Assembly: GCF_000611645.1 (NCBI RefSeq)
Contig: NW_014013422.1
Span: 1-36,163 of the forward strand
From: Monoraphidium neglectum
Taxonomy: Eukaryota > Chlorophyta > Chlorophyceae > Sphaeropleales > Selenastraceae
Direction: 5' to 3'
Length of the DNA: 36,163 nucleotides
Both the position numbers and the translations under genes were made by a program. Numbering within the stretch: the first letter of the stretch is position 1; every line of letters starts with the position of its first letter. Of the stretch, positions 1 through 10,989 are shown piece after piece. Under the pieces are notes generated by a model. The model saw only the letters and a list, made by a program, of their open reading frames with translations, did no database searches and was not told the origin of the DNA.

Positions 1-1
1 C

Positions 2-632
2 CCGACCCCAAAGGGCGCCAACCTCCTCGACATCGAGGCCAAGACGGGCGCCAAGCTCATCGTGGCCGACAGCGGGGAGGTGTTCATCTACGCGCCCACG
101 CGGCGCCAGTACGACCACGCGGCTGAGGCCGTGATGGAGGTGGAGGGGCGCAGCATCTCAGAGGGCACCACGTACAGGGTCAAGGTGCGGCCGACGGTTG
201 GGCGCGTTTTGTTGTTGCCGGAGATCGGAGGATTTCTTGTGCGGATGCATGCGTTTTTTTGCATGTCTGTGTCAATTTGTGTGTGTGCGTATATGAGTGT
301 GTGCGCACGCGTGCGTGTGTGAGTGTCAGTGTGTGCACAAGTGTGTGCACAAGTGTGTGCTTGCCCATGAGCGCGCACAGCCGAGCAAACGGGTGCATTG
401 CGCGTTGGCTGCTGCGGGGCTGGAGCGCGTCAACTGCTCAGCAAAGTTGCGCCTCGCATTGGCATGCGCCATGGCCCCGCGACGTTATGCTCAACCCCTC
501 CACAGCCCACCTGCACACACAGACACACACACACACACACACGCACACACACACAAATACACACGCACGCACGCGCGCGCGCACACGCACATGCAAGCAC
601 GCACGCACACACACACACACACTCTCTCTCTA

Positions 633-684
<52 letters not shown>

Positions 685-1448
685 AAATACACTCACTCAC
701 ATCCTCACACTTGCTTCCAATCTCCCACACACCAACCAACCAACCAACCGACCCCCAGGTGTTCAAGGTGAGCGACTACGGCGCCCACGTGCAGCTGCCC
801 AACGGCATGCCCGCCCTGGTGCACATCAGCCAGTGGGCGCACCACCGCGTGCGCGACATCCACGAGGTCGCAGCAGAGGGCATGGAGATCGACGTCCTCT
901 GCAAGGTGGGCCTCTCGGAAAATTTTGAAATTTTAAAATCTCGAAAATTGAAACTTGACAACACGGCGGGGCGGTCCTTATACTCAGCCATGATGTGCGC
1001 CACTGAGATGTGCCTGATACTCAGCCATGATGTGCGCCACTGAGAAGTGCCTTACTGGTCGCCGCGTCTGGGGGAGGCGGGACGGGGCCAGCGGCGTCCT
1101 GCTTGAAAGTGCGGCGGCTGGCTGGGAGGGACGGGAGGCTGCGGCGTCGCGCAGGGTGTCGGGCACGCGCCGGCGCGCGCCGGCACGCGCGTCGCCGCAC
1201 GGTGGCGGCCGGGCCGGCCGCTGGCGCCCTGCCCAGCTTGTGCGGGCGGCTGCTGACCGTTCCGCCGTCTTGCCGCCCCCTCGTCTTCCACGCAGGGCCG
1301 CGATGCCAAGGGCCTCATCATCCTGAGCCGCAAGGCGCTGCTGCCCGTGCCGCGCGAGCACCGCATGCACCCAAAGCCCAAGCCCATTGCAGCCGCAGCA
1401 GTTAAAGAGGCAGTCAAAGAGGCAGCCAAAGAGGCAGCGCCACAGTAG
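2..1448 (+). CDS. PNP: Polyribonucleotide nucleotidyltransferase (PNPase), C-terminal KH and S1 domains, 5' partial
   Basis: PNPase degrades RNA from the 3' end with phosphate and also adds tails; in algae it acts in plastids or mitochondria. Exons are <2..184, 759..905 and 1296..1448, all joined in phase 0 (donors gtgcgg and gtgggc, acceptors cag), giving the last 160 residues. Residues 1-50 are the distal part of a KH domain ([12 protein letters not shown], then the strand VFIYAP). The S1 domain follows ([19 protein letters not shown], a strand before [10 protein letters not shown]). Joining the exons restores the S1 strand order known from plastid PNPases, which confirms the splices. The tail carries three near-identical VKEA/AKEA repeats before TAG at 1446-1448. 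The catalytic RNase PH domains lie upstream of the window. Plastid versus mitochondrial location cannot be told without the N-terminus. Confidence 0.93.
265..688. repeat. GT tract, CA tract and TC tract inside PNPase intron 1
   Basis: The 574-nt intron 185-758 has a GT-rich stretch (about 265-360) in its donor half. A nearly pure CA stretch (about 513-622), followed by a TC run (about 623-688), lies in its acceptor half. The GT and CA arms can base-pair in the pre-mRNA. Long His/Thr-rich or Leu/Ser-rich reading frames here are products of the repeat and are not genes. Confidence 0.95.
980..1053. repeat. Two-copy 37-bp tandem duplication in PNPase intron 2
   Basis: Unit 980-1016 is repeated at 1017-1053 with very few differences; both copies contain TACTCAGCCATGATGTGCGC. 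It lies wholly within intron 906-1295, just after an unusually AT-rich patch (917-960). It looks like a recent local duplication. Confidence 0.9.
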
Positions 1449-2878
1449 TTCCGTCAGCGTTTCCCAGGGGCACCAGGCGCTGTCTGTTGTGATGTTGTTG
1501 GTGCCAGTGCTGTTTTTGTGGCTGTGGTGTTGTTGATGTGTGTGTTGTTGTTTGTGGTGGTGAGGGTGATGGTGATGGCTGTGGAAGCCATCCAGCCGTT
1601 TGGGCATGGCCTGGCTGCCTTGAAACCATTTCTCACTATTGCCATGAGGCAGCCCCAGCCAAGACAGGCATTCGAAGGACGATGACAGTGCTTGTCCTTG
1701 CACGTAGTGCAGGCTGGTGGCAGGTGGCCTGTGCAGGCACCAATGCAGCGCCGGCACCAGTGCAGCGCCGGCAGTGATACGCCACCGTCACGCACTTTGT
1801 CAATTCCTATAGGCACAGGGTCCTCTGCACCGGCTTCTTCCTGAGTGTGCTCCAACACGCACGCGCAGGAGTGCATGTGCGCGCCTGCGCAACTGCTTCT
1901 CAGCAGCTACCTTCTCATTGCCGCAATGTCGCATTGGCACTTATGTCTTATCTCACCACGCCCAGGGCAAAGCAGATGGCAGCACAGCAGCGATGACAGC
2001 GATACCCGCATACGCCTGATGCAGCCAGGTCATTTGGCAGCAGCACACCAGCAAGGCGGCTGGCAAGGTGGCACCAGGACTCTCACTTACAATTATGATT
2101 TGCAATCATCTTAACCAGATGCACAGTTGGCGCGCGCGTGTGTGTGGGTGTGTGTGTGTGTGTTTGCACGCATGCAGGCATGTGTGTGTGTTCATTGTGC
2201 GGTGTGGATTAGATTGTCGTTCAGGGTACGGTTATGCTTTGTGACTGGTGGCAAGTAGGCCCCCAGTCCCAGCTGCCTCCCAGGTGTCTTCCAGCTGCCC
2301 ACCACCAGTGAACTCAGACAGACATTCCATCCAGCATGTTGGGACCTGCAAGTCATGACCCGCACGTGCGCCGCACGCGGTCTGCTGGGCGGACCGCCCC
2401 GTCCTCAGGTCAGGCGCAGGCAGCCAGCTTTTGCCGGTTCGTCCCAGTGGGCTGAACCCCATGTGCATGCGGACCCCCTGCCAAAACGTCAGCCCAGCAC
2501 ATCCTCTTTCAAACACCGGCACAAGGGGGGTGCCTGATGCTACTTGGCAGTTGGCTCAGACCGCCGCTCGCAGCACTGCAAGGGGCTCGCTCTGCCGTTC
2601 TGCGCTCGCAGCTGAATACGCGTAATGCATTCTAGGCGGTGCGTTACATGAGATTTTGCTAAGCTTGTGGTGATGTCAAGATGTGCGAAAGTCTGCGGGG
2701 CTAGCGCTCGTGCCGGGAGCGCTGCCCCTGCGCCGGCGCCTGCGCTGGCGGTGTGCTGGCCCTTCCCAGCTGTGGCGTCCTCTATGCGCGGCAGCCGCGG
2801 CCGCCGCCCGCGGCGAGCGTGGGAGGGCGAGAGCTTCCTGCGCCCCAGCGGCCCCGTTGCCCCGTCCGTCATGCCGCC
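1449..2878. other. Convergent intergenic region / 3' UTRs of PNPase and the translocator
   Basis: No convincing coding frame is seen on either strand. The first part (1490-1590) is rich in G and T, as algal 3' UTRs often are. A GT-rich microsatellite lies at 2130-2192, and an 18-bp near-duplication (AATGCAGCGCCGGCACCAGT) at about 1740-1775. I found no TGTAA on the + strand after the PNPase stop, so its poly(A) site is unassigned. Confidence 0.6.
2644..2648 (-). terminator. Poly(A) signal TGTAA, candidate for the translocator
   Basis: The + strand reads TTACA, so TGTAA lies on the coding strand about 230 nt after the translocator stop codon. TGTAA is the usual chlorophyte poly(A) signal. The assignment is by position only. 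Confidence 0.5.
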
Positions 2879-5800
2879 TCATGCGGAGGCGGGCTTGCCG
2901 GGCGCAGCCGGCGGCGGGGCCTTCTTAGTCTTGAAGCGCGACGAGGCCTCGGTGTAGAGCCAGGTGCCGGCCAGGGCGATGACCGTGCCGATGAGGGCCT
3001 GCTGAGTCAGCGTCTGGTTGAAGAATATGACGCTGCAGGGGGAGGGGGGGTCCAGGGTGCCGGGACAGGTGGGGGCGGGGAGGTGTTGGGCAGGAATGCA
3101 TGAGTCGACAGCTGCCTTTTTAAGTTGCATCTCCATGTGATGTAACCTGAAATCAGGGGCGCACTGAAGCAAGGCCGACGGCTGCGCAGGCGGGCATCTC
3201 AGCATGCCCGTGTGCGCATCTCGCACTTGCATGCCCCATGTTACGCATCAGAAGATTGCATGCACATGCGCACACACATACATACTCATACACATGCATG
3301 CAAACACAAGTATACACGCGTGTGTGCACGAGGCTCCCACCTTGAGAAGATGATCACAACGCGCTTGACGACATTGCACACGCCGTGGCTCACAGGGGAC
3401 ACACGCTGGAGGGTGTTGAAGGCAAACTGCGAGCGCGGACGGTTGAAGGTGACGGGCAAGCGCCAGCTGGTCAGAATCAGGCCTCACCAGAACCATGCTG
3501 CGCAAGCACGCAATCAAGTCTCCCGCGGTCCCTGCTGAGGGTCCCCGCGTCTCCGGATTCCGCCGCCATCCAGCAGACCGACCACCCACTCCCACGCTGT
3601 TGATCCAGCAAACCCACCCCCCCCCCCACTACGCCATTGCCAATTCCATACCTGGTTGTACAGGTGGTAAAGCAGGCCCACGAGGAACAGGTCCAGGTAA
3701 AAGCGCGACTCCCCGACCTTGGCGATGGCGGCCTGGGGGGGGGGGGGTGTGGGTCGGTGCAGCGGTGCATAAGAGGTTTGGCGGTTTTTGTGTGTGTTTG
3801 TGTGTGTGGGGGGGAGGGGTGTGTGGAGCGCGTTCAACGAGATTCGAGTGTGGGTTGTTGCGCGGTCCTGTGTGCGTGCATGCATGCATGCATGCATGCA
3901 TGCATGCGTGTGTGGGTGTGTGTGCGCGCGCACGCCTATGTCACGGCTGTGCGTATGTGTGGTGGGTGTGCGCACGAAGGACGTGGTTGCGTGCTGGGAG
4001 CTGCTGCCATTGCATGTGTACGTGCGAACAAGCGCGCCGCCGCCAGCACACCAGCTCTCGCCGCTCTCCCACAGCCACTGCTGTGCCAATACAGTGCACA
4101 GGCCCCGGGCCCCTCCCTCCGCCGCTCGTTGCGTCCGCACAGCTTGCCATCGTCGCCGCCTGCGGGCCCAAACCGAGGTCCGCCCCCCAAGCCCGCCCAC
4201 CTGGGCGCCCGCGCCGAGGCCGGCCCCCTCCATCACGAGGGCGATGGGCACGCAGATGAGCATGCTGATGAGCGTGGTGTACGCGTATACTGCCGTGCTG
4301 TCCAGGGTCTTGGTCATAGCGCTAAGGGGGGTGGGGGTGGGGGACGACAGGTCACGCAGGCACAGGGCGAGAGGCATCAGGGCGCGCAAATGTGGGCTCG
4401 GCTGCGACATTGGCTGCACCGGGACTGCCGAGCAGGCCGCCTGCGCGCCGGACCGCAGTCGTCTCCGCTGCAGCCCGGCCCCGGCAAGCAGCCCGACGCG
4501 CTGCGCCAACCCCCTCCCGCCGGCAGCCGGCAAGGGGCACTCACGCCTTGCCCCAGACGGCGCGGAAGCCAAAGGTGAGGTTGGAGAGCATCGCGCTGAT
4601 GAAGCCCGTCCAGTTGAACGACAGCTCCCCCGCGCTGGCCAGCGCCACACCCGCCATGATGGGCAGCAGCGTCACCACCACAGGCAGCGGCGTCGCCTCG
4701 CCCAGCACCAGGCGCGACAGCAGCACGTTGAAGGCCGGCTCCAGGGTCTTGACGGTGTGCGTCAGGCTGATGGCGACGGCGGCAAAGGAGATGTTGGCGG
4801 CGATGTGGCCGATGGCGTGCATCGCGGCGGGGCCGAACACCGTGCCAAACTCAGCCTTGCTGATGGCCTGGGGGATCGCGCGTGCATGCATGTGTGTGTG
4901 TGTGTGTGCGCGCGAGTGAGTGTGTGCGCACGTGCGTTTGTGTACAACTAGAGAGCGTGCACATGTGTTGTGTTTGTGTGAGCGAGGGGTGCAGATTTGT
5001 GCTCACATGCATGTGTGCGCGTGCTGCTGTGACCTGCCCTCCGGAAAGGCGCAGCAGGCTGCAGTCCGGTTCCCCCACGGGCCAGCTGCTGCACCTCTGG
5101 CCTCCCGACCAAGTTGGCCTTCACCCTCTACCTCCCCACTCAGCAACCTCCCCCCAAGCCGCGCCGCACGGCGGCTCGCGCGCTCCCATCGCGCGTGCGC
5201 CACTGGGCGTGCCCCCGCGCCGGCCGCACCCTGCCGAAGGACCAGCTCTTGAGGCCGAGGAAGTAGGTGGCCGCGCAGTAGGCTGTGCCGACCACGACGT
5301 GCACCGTCGACACGGTGTAGGGGAAGGGGAAGTACTTGAAAATAGACTTGTTAAGCAGGTTGAAGTACACGTTGAGCGCGTACCTTGGGGTGTAAGCGGG
5401 TGGACGTTCGGCATGGGCAGTTGCGGGAAGGGACGCGGGCGTCGCGCCGCGCCACAGGGCGCATTGCACTGCTGCACGACTTGAGCTGCGCACCGCTCGA
5501 CGCGGGGTGCTGCCGCTGTTTGTATCCAAGGAAGCCTCAAAGGGCACCATACCAGAGAGCGGGCTTATGAAGCGTCCTGGAGGATCGCTGGGAGCGCTGC
5601 CGCACCGTGCGGTGCACTTGTGGCCCAGGCCCTGCCGTGCTGACGAGGGGCTCACCACAGCGCGATGAAGCCCAGGGTCACAGCGGCGGGCGCATTCTTG
5701 GCGCCCACAACCTTGGACACGGCCCTGTGACGCGAACAAGGCGCTGCGGCGATCAGCTAGCGCGGAAACAACCGCGTCACCCGGTGGCGACAGGGCAGCG

Positions 5801-6254
5801 GGGTCGGCGGCCATGTCGCCATGGCAGCGAGGAAGCATCCTGCGCCAAGCCCCGCAGCACGTCGCCCTGCAACCAATGCCACGTGCTTCCAGTCCCGCCT
5901 GCTCACGTCTCCAAGGGGTCGAGCTGCTTGGACTCCTCGGCAGCACGCGCGATCAGAGTCTCCTGCCCGCGCTTCTGCTCGGGCTGCACCCACTGACTGG
6001 GCTTGATCAGGGGAGCCGCAATGGATCCCCTGCCAATCAGAGGCACCTGCGGGCGAGGAGGGTTTGTCGGATCGTGCTGCTGATGCCGGTGACCCTCCCC
6101 CGGAGGCCCCAATCCAGCCTCAACACGGCGGCCGCATCTGGACGTCCCATCCATTCTTTGCGGCCAATACACCTACCTGAGCGGTCCGGCAGGCGAGCAG
6201 GGACCGGCTCCGGGTGTTGATCTGGACCCCCAACGGGGCCTTGCTGAGCATCAT
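2879..6254 (-). CDS. TPT: Plastid triose-phosphate/phosphate translocator family protein (complete, 9 exons)
   Basis: Antiporter of the plastid inner envelope, exchanging phosphorylated C3 sugars for phosphate. Coding exons in order: 6177..6254, 5907..6046, 5656..5724, 5230..5383, 4545..4867, 4201..4321, 3652..3732, 3341..3426, 2879..3032; 1206 nt, 401 residues, every phase consistent. The start is the first of two tandem ATGs (6252-6254). The first ~70 residues, rich in Arg, Ser and Ala, fit a transit peptide. Family marks: LWYALNVYFNLLNK, GHIAANISFAAVAISLTHTVK, ELSFNWTGFISAM, FRAVWGK, STAVYAY, YHLYNQ and VCNVVKRV. These keep the phosphate/substrate-binding Lys, Arg, Tyr and Lys-Arg positions of the family. 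The sequence is nearer to TPT than to PPT or GPT, but exact substrate needs a tree or assay. The C-terminus is Lys/Pro/Ala-rich. Confidence 0.95.
3735..3747 (-). repeat. 13-nt homopolymer C run in the acceptor of translocator intron 6
   Basis: On the coding strand, thirteen Cs lead directly into the acceptor AG of intron 3733-4200, forming an all-C polypyrimidine tract. A second C run of about 11 lies in intron 7 near 3618-3628. Such runs are prone to length polymorphism and sequencing error. Confidence 0.85.
3781..3935. repeat. GT tract and (TGCA)n tetranucleotide in translocator intron 6
   Basis: GT runs (3788-3810, 3908-3930) flank about eight units of TGCA at 3877-3907. The coding strand is minus, so the tract is CA-rich in the transcript, 50-200 nt from the acceptor at 3733. 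Confidence 0.9.
4883..4990. repeat. GT-rich microsatellite in translocator intron 4
   Basis: GT/GCGT-rich tract within intron 4868-5229. It is CA-rich in the transcript and starts about 15 nt from the acceptor. Confidence 0.85.
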
Positions 6255-6925
6255 GGTGAAAATATCCCAAGTGTGTTGCTGTCGAGAATGTCGCAGAACT
6301 GTAGACTGTTCAGGCCTTGTCTATGAGCTCGATCAACACCGGAGCGTTTTTTCAACAAGCCCGGGTCGATTGCGGACACTCGGCTAGCAACCTGGGGTGA
6401 CCTTCTCAAGCCCCTCAGGATACGTAAAATTGTCTTGAGGGACGTTGTGATTCGTACAATTGAGCGCTGCGACGATCAGGCATGGGCCACGGCTGGACGA
6501 GCTGGCGGTGTGGCTGCCGCCGCCTGATAAGCGAGGGCCCCTGCCACACCAGTGCGCCGGCAATGCATGCATGAACACATTTCGGTTTTTCAGGTAACAA
6601 ATACTCACACAGGCTGCATGGCTCGCAGCACAGGCGCGAGCCCAGGCCGTCGCGGCGTCGAGGTTGTTCTTACTGGTTTGACCGAGCCTATCCCAACATC
6701 TCCCATTGGTTCACTTGGCCCGCAGCAAAGCAAAATGGCCACTAAAGCAGAAATCAATATTCTCAACATGACGTATGAAAAAGCGCCGCACTGGCGGCCT
6801 GCACCACAGCCGAAAAAGAAACCCTGGAGAAGCCAAGAAAGCGCGATCCACGCCGCGAGCACGCGCCCGCGCACCTGCTCGGCCCCCCGCAGCCACGCCC
6901 CCCGCGCGGCCCCTGCCCGGCGCCC
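6255..6925. other. Intergenic: translocator 5' region and CofD-family 3' region
   Basis: About 670 bp between two minus-strand genes. It should hold the translocator promoter and 5' UTR and the 3' UTR of the upstream gene. No coding frame, TGTAA on the minus strand or clear promoter element could be recognised. Confidence 0.5.
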
Positions 6926-7715
6926 TCACGCGCACGCGAGCAGGCCGCGGTCGTACAGCAGCTGCCCGATCGCCAGCACCAGCGCCTCCGCATCGTACAC
7001 GCAGCGCCCCTCTGCATCGCGCGCGCTGTCCACCTCCACCACCTCCCTCACCCCCACCAGCTCCAACGCGTCCCGGTCCACCTCCACGCCCGCCCCCCGC
7101 GGCACCGCCACCACGTTCACGTATGTGCCCGCGGGGTGCCGCAGCGGCTGCCCGCGGCGCGCGCGGCGGCGGTTGAGCGCGTCGGTGACGGCGCCGACGA
7201 TGTCGCTGGCGCGCATGACGCCGTCGTGGGTGCCGGTGCTGCTGGTCTCGCGGTCGTGGCTGCCGTTGAGCAGCAAGATCTGGGAGGGTTTTCAGGGGTG
7301 GGTGGCCGCTATTCAGGGTCAGCACGTCCGATGGGTAAGGACAGTGAGCGGTAGGCTGATGCCCAGTGTGCCACAAGTGACAGGCACGAAAAGAGGCGAC
7401 GGGGTAACCCCTGTGCCTGTCAAGTTTCGACCCTGGGTGCTGTCCCTGGGCCAGCGCAGTCATTTCCGCCGCCCCTCGGCAGGCTTCGCCAGGCCCTTGT
7501 GCGCCCCCAGCGCACTTTGAGCGTCTCGGGCCGCGCCGCGATGGCCTCCCCGACGCCGTCAAGGATGAGCGAGGGGCAGATGCTGGTGTAAAGGGACCCG
7601 ATGCCGTACACAATGGCGTCAGAGCTCTGGATCTCAGAAAGAATCCTGAGAGATGTGTGCGTGAGATGTTGAATGTGTGATAGAGAGAGACTGAGTGAGA
7701 GAGAGAGAGACAGAT

Positions 7716-7796
<81 letters not shown>

Positions 7797-9836
7797 GCGT
7801 ACGGGGGAGAGAAAGGAGAGCTGTGGTTGGTGAGTGACGCGGGAGCAAGGGGCCTGTGAAAGGCCGCAACCGTGCGCGCAGCAGCAGCCTGGAAGAGCGA
7901 GCGCTGGTTGCAGGCCTGCAGGAGCGCGGCCGCAAGGCCAAGACAGCAAATGTATTGCTGCCGCGACGGCCACAGCCTCCAAGAGCGCCACGCGCCGCAC
8001 CTGGGGTTTGGGGGCGGGTACACCTCGTGCTCCTGGCCCGTGCCCTCGTGCGACAAGTAGAACACGCGCCGGATGGGGGACGGCAGCGGCGGGTAGTCCA
8101 ACGACTTGTCCACCAGCTTGGAGTCGCCGCCTGGGACGTGCATTGACAGGTGCTCAGGTTGGTCAGGCGGTCAGGTCAAGACAGGCCCGCGCCGCAGGGT
8201 GCTGGGTGGGGTAGCAGGGCCGCCCAGCTCGGCGGGAGCCAAAGGGAGCCAACACAAGAGCAGGCAGGGGCAGCTGGCCGTCCCCTCCTGGAAGTGGGGT
8301 CATGCGGAGGGCGACGCAGGCGGGGCGCGCTGCGGAGCCTGCAGCTCTGCTGCCGGGCGCGGCCTCTCACCGCCGCCGCTGGTGTCCACCGCCGGGTGGC
8401 TGATGTTGTTCTGCCCGCGCACCACGGTGCCGTCCTCCAGCTCTGCGCCCAGCGTGATGCGCTCCTCAGTGCAGATCGCGGGGAGCACCTGTCGGACAGA
8501 TGCAGCGCGAAATGGATGCCTCGGCCGGCGGATCGATCAAACGGGCGCGGGAGCCGTGCATGGGCACCCCGCAAACAGTTGAGACCACCACCTCAGGCAG
8601 CGCTCTCAACAGCAACACGTGCACCCCGGCCGGCGCGAGCCCCAAAGTGGCCCGGCCACGGCTCCTGAGCGCGGTGGGTGTCAGCGCGGGGAGGTCAGAC
8701 CCCAAGGGGGATTGGGACACTCACGACAGAGCCCTCTGGGATGCGCGCCACCCTGCTGAAAAGGAATATTGCAGACTCCAGGGAGCGGAAGAATGTGCGC
8801 GCCCCGGCAAAGAAGAAGTTTCCTGAGAGGCAAGGCGCACGAAGACGGGGATGATGGAGGTTGGACTCGGACGCACTGATACCTGCCGCAGATCTTGGTG
8901 ACGCGTTGGTCTTGGTCTGCTTGTTGAGACAGGACGGCTTTTCCAGATGAAGGATGTTTGAATGACGATCACCGCTGCCGGCGCCCGCCAGGCAGCACTT
9001 GAGCCAATTTCAAACCGCCGCTGCTGCCGCCTTTGCAGACGGCACCCCCGAGCGCAGCGCCGCCTGCCCACCTATGCTGCCGTTGCCGAAGTTGAACTGC
9101 TCTGTGGAGTGGCTGAGGATTTGCATGTGGAAGTGGATAAGGAAGGCCCGGATCATGTGCTTGTAGGGCTCGCTGACGCCGTCCCACAGGGAGGACTGGC
9201 CCTCCACGATCTGGTACCACTCCGCCTTGGCCGCCGCCGAGTCGCCATGCGGCAGGCGGTGGGCGAGCAGCCGCTTTACGGCGCGTGCCTGCGGGCGGCG
9301 GGGCCGCGCGAGGGGTTGGACCGGGCAGTGGGGCGGCGGGCGAAGGCTCGCATAGGGGGGGGGGGAGGTCGAAACAGGCACAAGCCAGCCATTCAACGCC
9401 TGCGGAAGCGATTTGCGTCTGCACACCTTGCATGACAATACACTGCTGATGCTCGGTACGATCCTGCCATTGCACGGCCGCCGCCAGCTTCCGTGTCCTG
9501 CTTATGTCGGCGCCGCGCCGCGGCGCCACGCACCTCCGACCCTTGATCGTCCGCCAGTCGCAGGCACCTGGAACGGATGTCGCCCACCGCGGGGCCGCCC
9601 AGCACCCGCACGATCTCCGCCGTGCTCCCGCCGTCGTCCGACACGGGCAGCACGTGTGCCACGCGTGTGGTCAGCTGCCGCAGGTGGCCCGCCAGGCTGT
9701 TGAATGCCGTGCCGCCGCTGAACACGACGACTGCAGGGCAACACAGCTCGGCAGTCGCAGTGGACGAGCGACGGGCCGAAACAGGGGCGCGCCGTCTGGA
9801 ACCGTCGGAGCTGCTGGCATTGTTGACATCTGCCAT
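6926..9836 (-). CDS. CofD/YvcK-family protein (2-phospho-L-lactate transferase-like fold), complete, 7 exons
   Basis: Exons in order: 9534..9836, 9072..9288, 8725..8822, 8371..8488, 8001..8130, 7516..7645, 6926..7279; 1350 nt, 449 residues, all phases consistent. Conserved blocks: VVVFSGGTAFNS (36-47, nucleotide-binding loop), LPVSDDGGSTAEI, GGPAVGDIRSRCLRLAD, AEWYQIVEG, FNFGNGSIGN (166-175), NNISHP, VYGIGSLYTSICPSL and LLLNGSHDRETS (335-345). These are hallmarks of the CofD superfamily as found in plants and fungi. CofD makes coenzyme F420 precursor in archaea and actinobacteria, and YvcK affects bacterial cell shape and carbon use; the plant/algal role is not established. The start used is ATG 9836; an in-frame ATG at 9887 is possible, as is an unseen upstream exon joined at an acceptor near 9854. 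Confidence 0.93.
7717..7790. repeat. (GT)n microsatellite, about 33 units, in CofD-family intron 5
   Basis: An almost perfect GT run followed by a GC alternation lies in intron 7646-8000. A GA-rich stretch (7681-7712) adjoins it. In the transcript it reads CA then TC, ending about 70 nt before the acceptor, as in PNPase intron 1. Confidence 0.97.
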
Positions 9837-10793
9837 GTCGTCGTCAGGGTCCCCTGCACGAACAAAGCATGTGCAGCTGTGGATCACAGTGCATCACGTT
9901 TGCACCTTGAGCCTGGCACGCAGCGAACCCAGCAGCGCCGCTTCGCTGGTTCGACGCCGCCGCACCTATGCCGCAGAGCTTGCGCAGCAGGCTGTGATCG
10001 CTGATATTAGTTGCTGACACTAACGTTTCTTGAATTGCTTGGCGGGTTACTCCTGGCAAGCGGCCAGCGGGCTGCTCTCGCTGCTGACGCCGAGGGCATC
10101 CACCGCCCGGCCTGAAATCACGCCTGGATAGCAACCACATCGTTGATTCGCAGATGTACTAGAACCCAATAAGTCCTAGCTTTGCAGGGAGCAGCGGCAG
10201 CAAGCGGCATGGATGGAGATCGCCACCGCAGTGCCAGGGATCCTGGGCTGGGATGCTTTCGGCGGTTGCGCCGGAGTTGAGCGCTGCAATATGACTAGCC
10301 AGTGATGTGCAGCTCGGAACTGTCTGCGCCTTGACCGCGCCGCAGCACCGCCTCAGCGTTGACTGTGCAGCAGGGCCGACGCTCGGTGGGTTGGAGGCAA
10401 AAGACATTGAGAACGCTTGAGCATGAATCAGAAGTATACCTCAACTATCTTGGAGTGTGCGGCAAGCAGCAGAGTGCTCACAGGGAGTGGGGCATCCCTG
10501 CCCATTCCACCTGGTATCACAAATCACCTGGCGTGACCGCGAGTCAATCAGAGCGGCATAAAAGGCTTGAGCTCGGGTTACAGGAAAGTACAAGCTTGAA
10601 AAGGCGGGGTTGGTCGACGTGTGAGGGTAACCTCAGCTGCAGAGGCCAGTGTGGCTGGGGTGTGGCATCCCAATGGCAGCTCGTACCATCCAATGCTAGG
10701 GAGCATGCCACATACCAGCCTCGCCTGCACTTTGCAGCCCAAGGGTGTTCCATGAATTACCTGCCCGTTGCATCAGGGCAGCCATTGCGATTA
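9837..10793. other. Intergenic, 5' of the CofD-family gene
   Basis: No supported gene. Open frames here, including one of 175 codons at 10359-10886 on the + strand, have no recognisable domain, and that frame runs into the transposon end. The first few hundred bases should include the promoter of the minus-strand CofD-family gene. Confidence 0.5.
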
Positions 10794-10816
10794 CAGTCTT
10801 CCCTCGCTACAGTGAA
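10794..10816 (+). repeat. Transposon left terminal inverted repeat
   Basis: 23 bp beginning CAGTCTTCCCTCGCTACAG, preceded by TA. It pairs with 11892-11914 with a single T/C difference at position 20. Confidence 0.92.
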
Positions 10817-10989
10817 GCCATTGGGGGTCGGCGGCATGTTCACTATAGCCGGTTTGTTCGCTATCGCGAATAGTGAAATCTGGTAGCTGCTGGTTCGCTG
10901 TGGCGGGGGACGTCACAAATCTTAGCATTTGAGGGCTGCTTTGCACTGTATGCCAGCAGCCACACACCAAGCAAGTGTATTTACCAAAA

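Noticed and set aside
259..1043. Long His/Thr- and Leu/Ser-rich frames over the CA/TC repeat
   Set aside because: They are translations of the microsatellite inside PNPase intron 1. Only the part from 759 to 905 is a real exon, read in one frame.
6926..9836. Calling the CofD-family gene an F420 biosynthesis enzyme
   Set aside because: Family membership is clear, but no other F420 gene is in view and the eukaryotic function is not established, so no such function was assigned.
10359..10886. 175-codon plus-strand frame
   Set aside because: No recognisable motif, mixed composition, and it runs across the transposon boundary at 10794.
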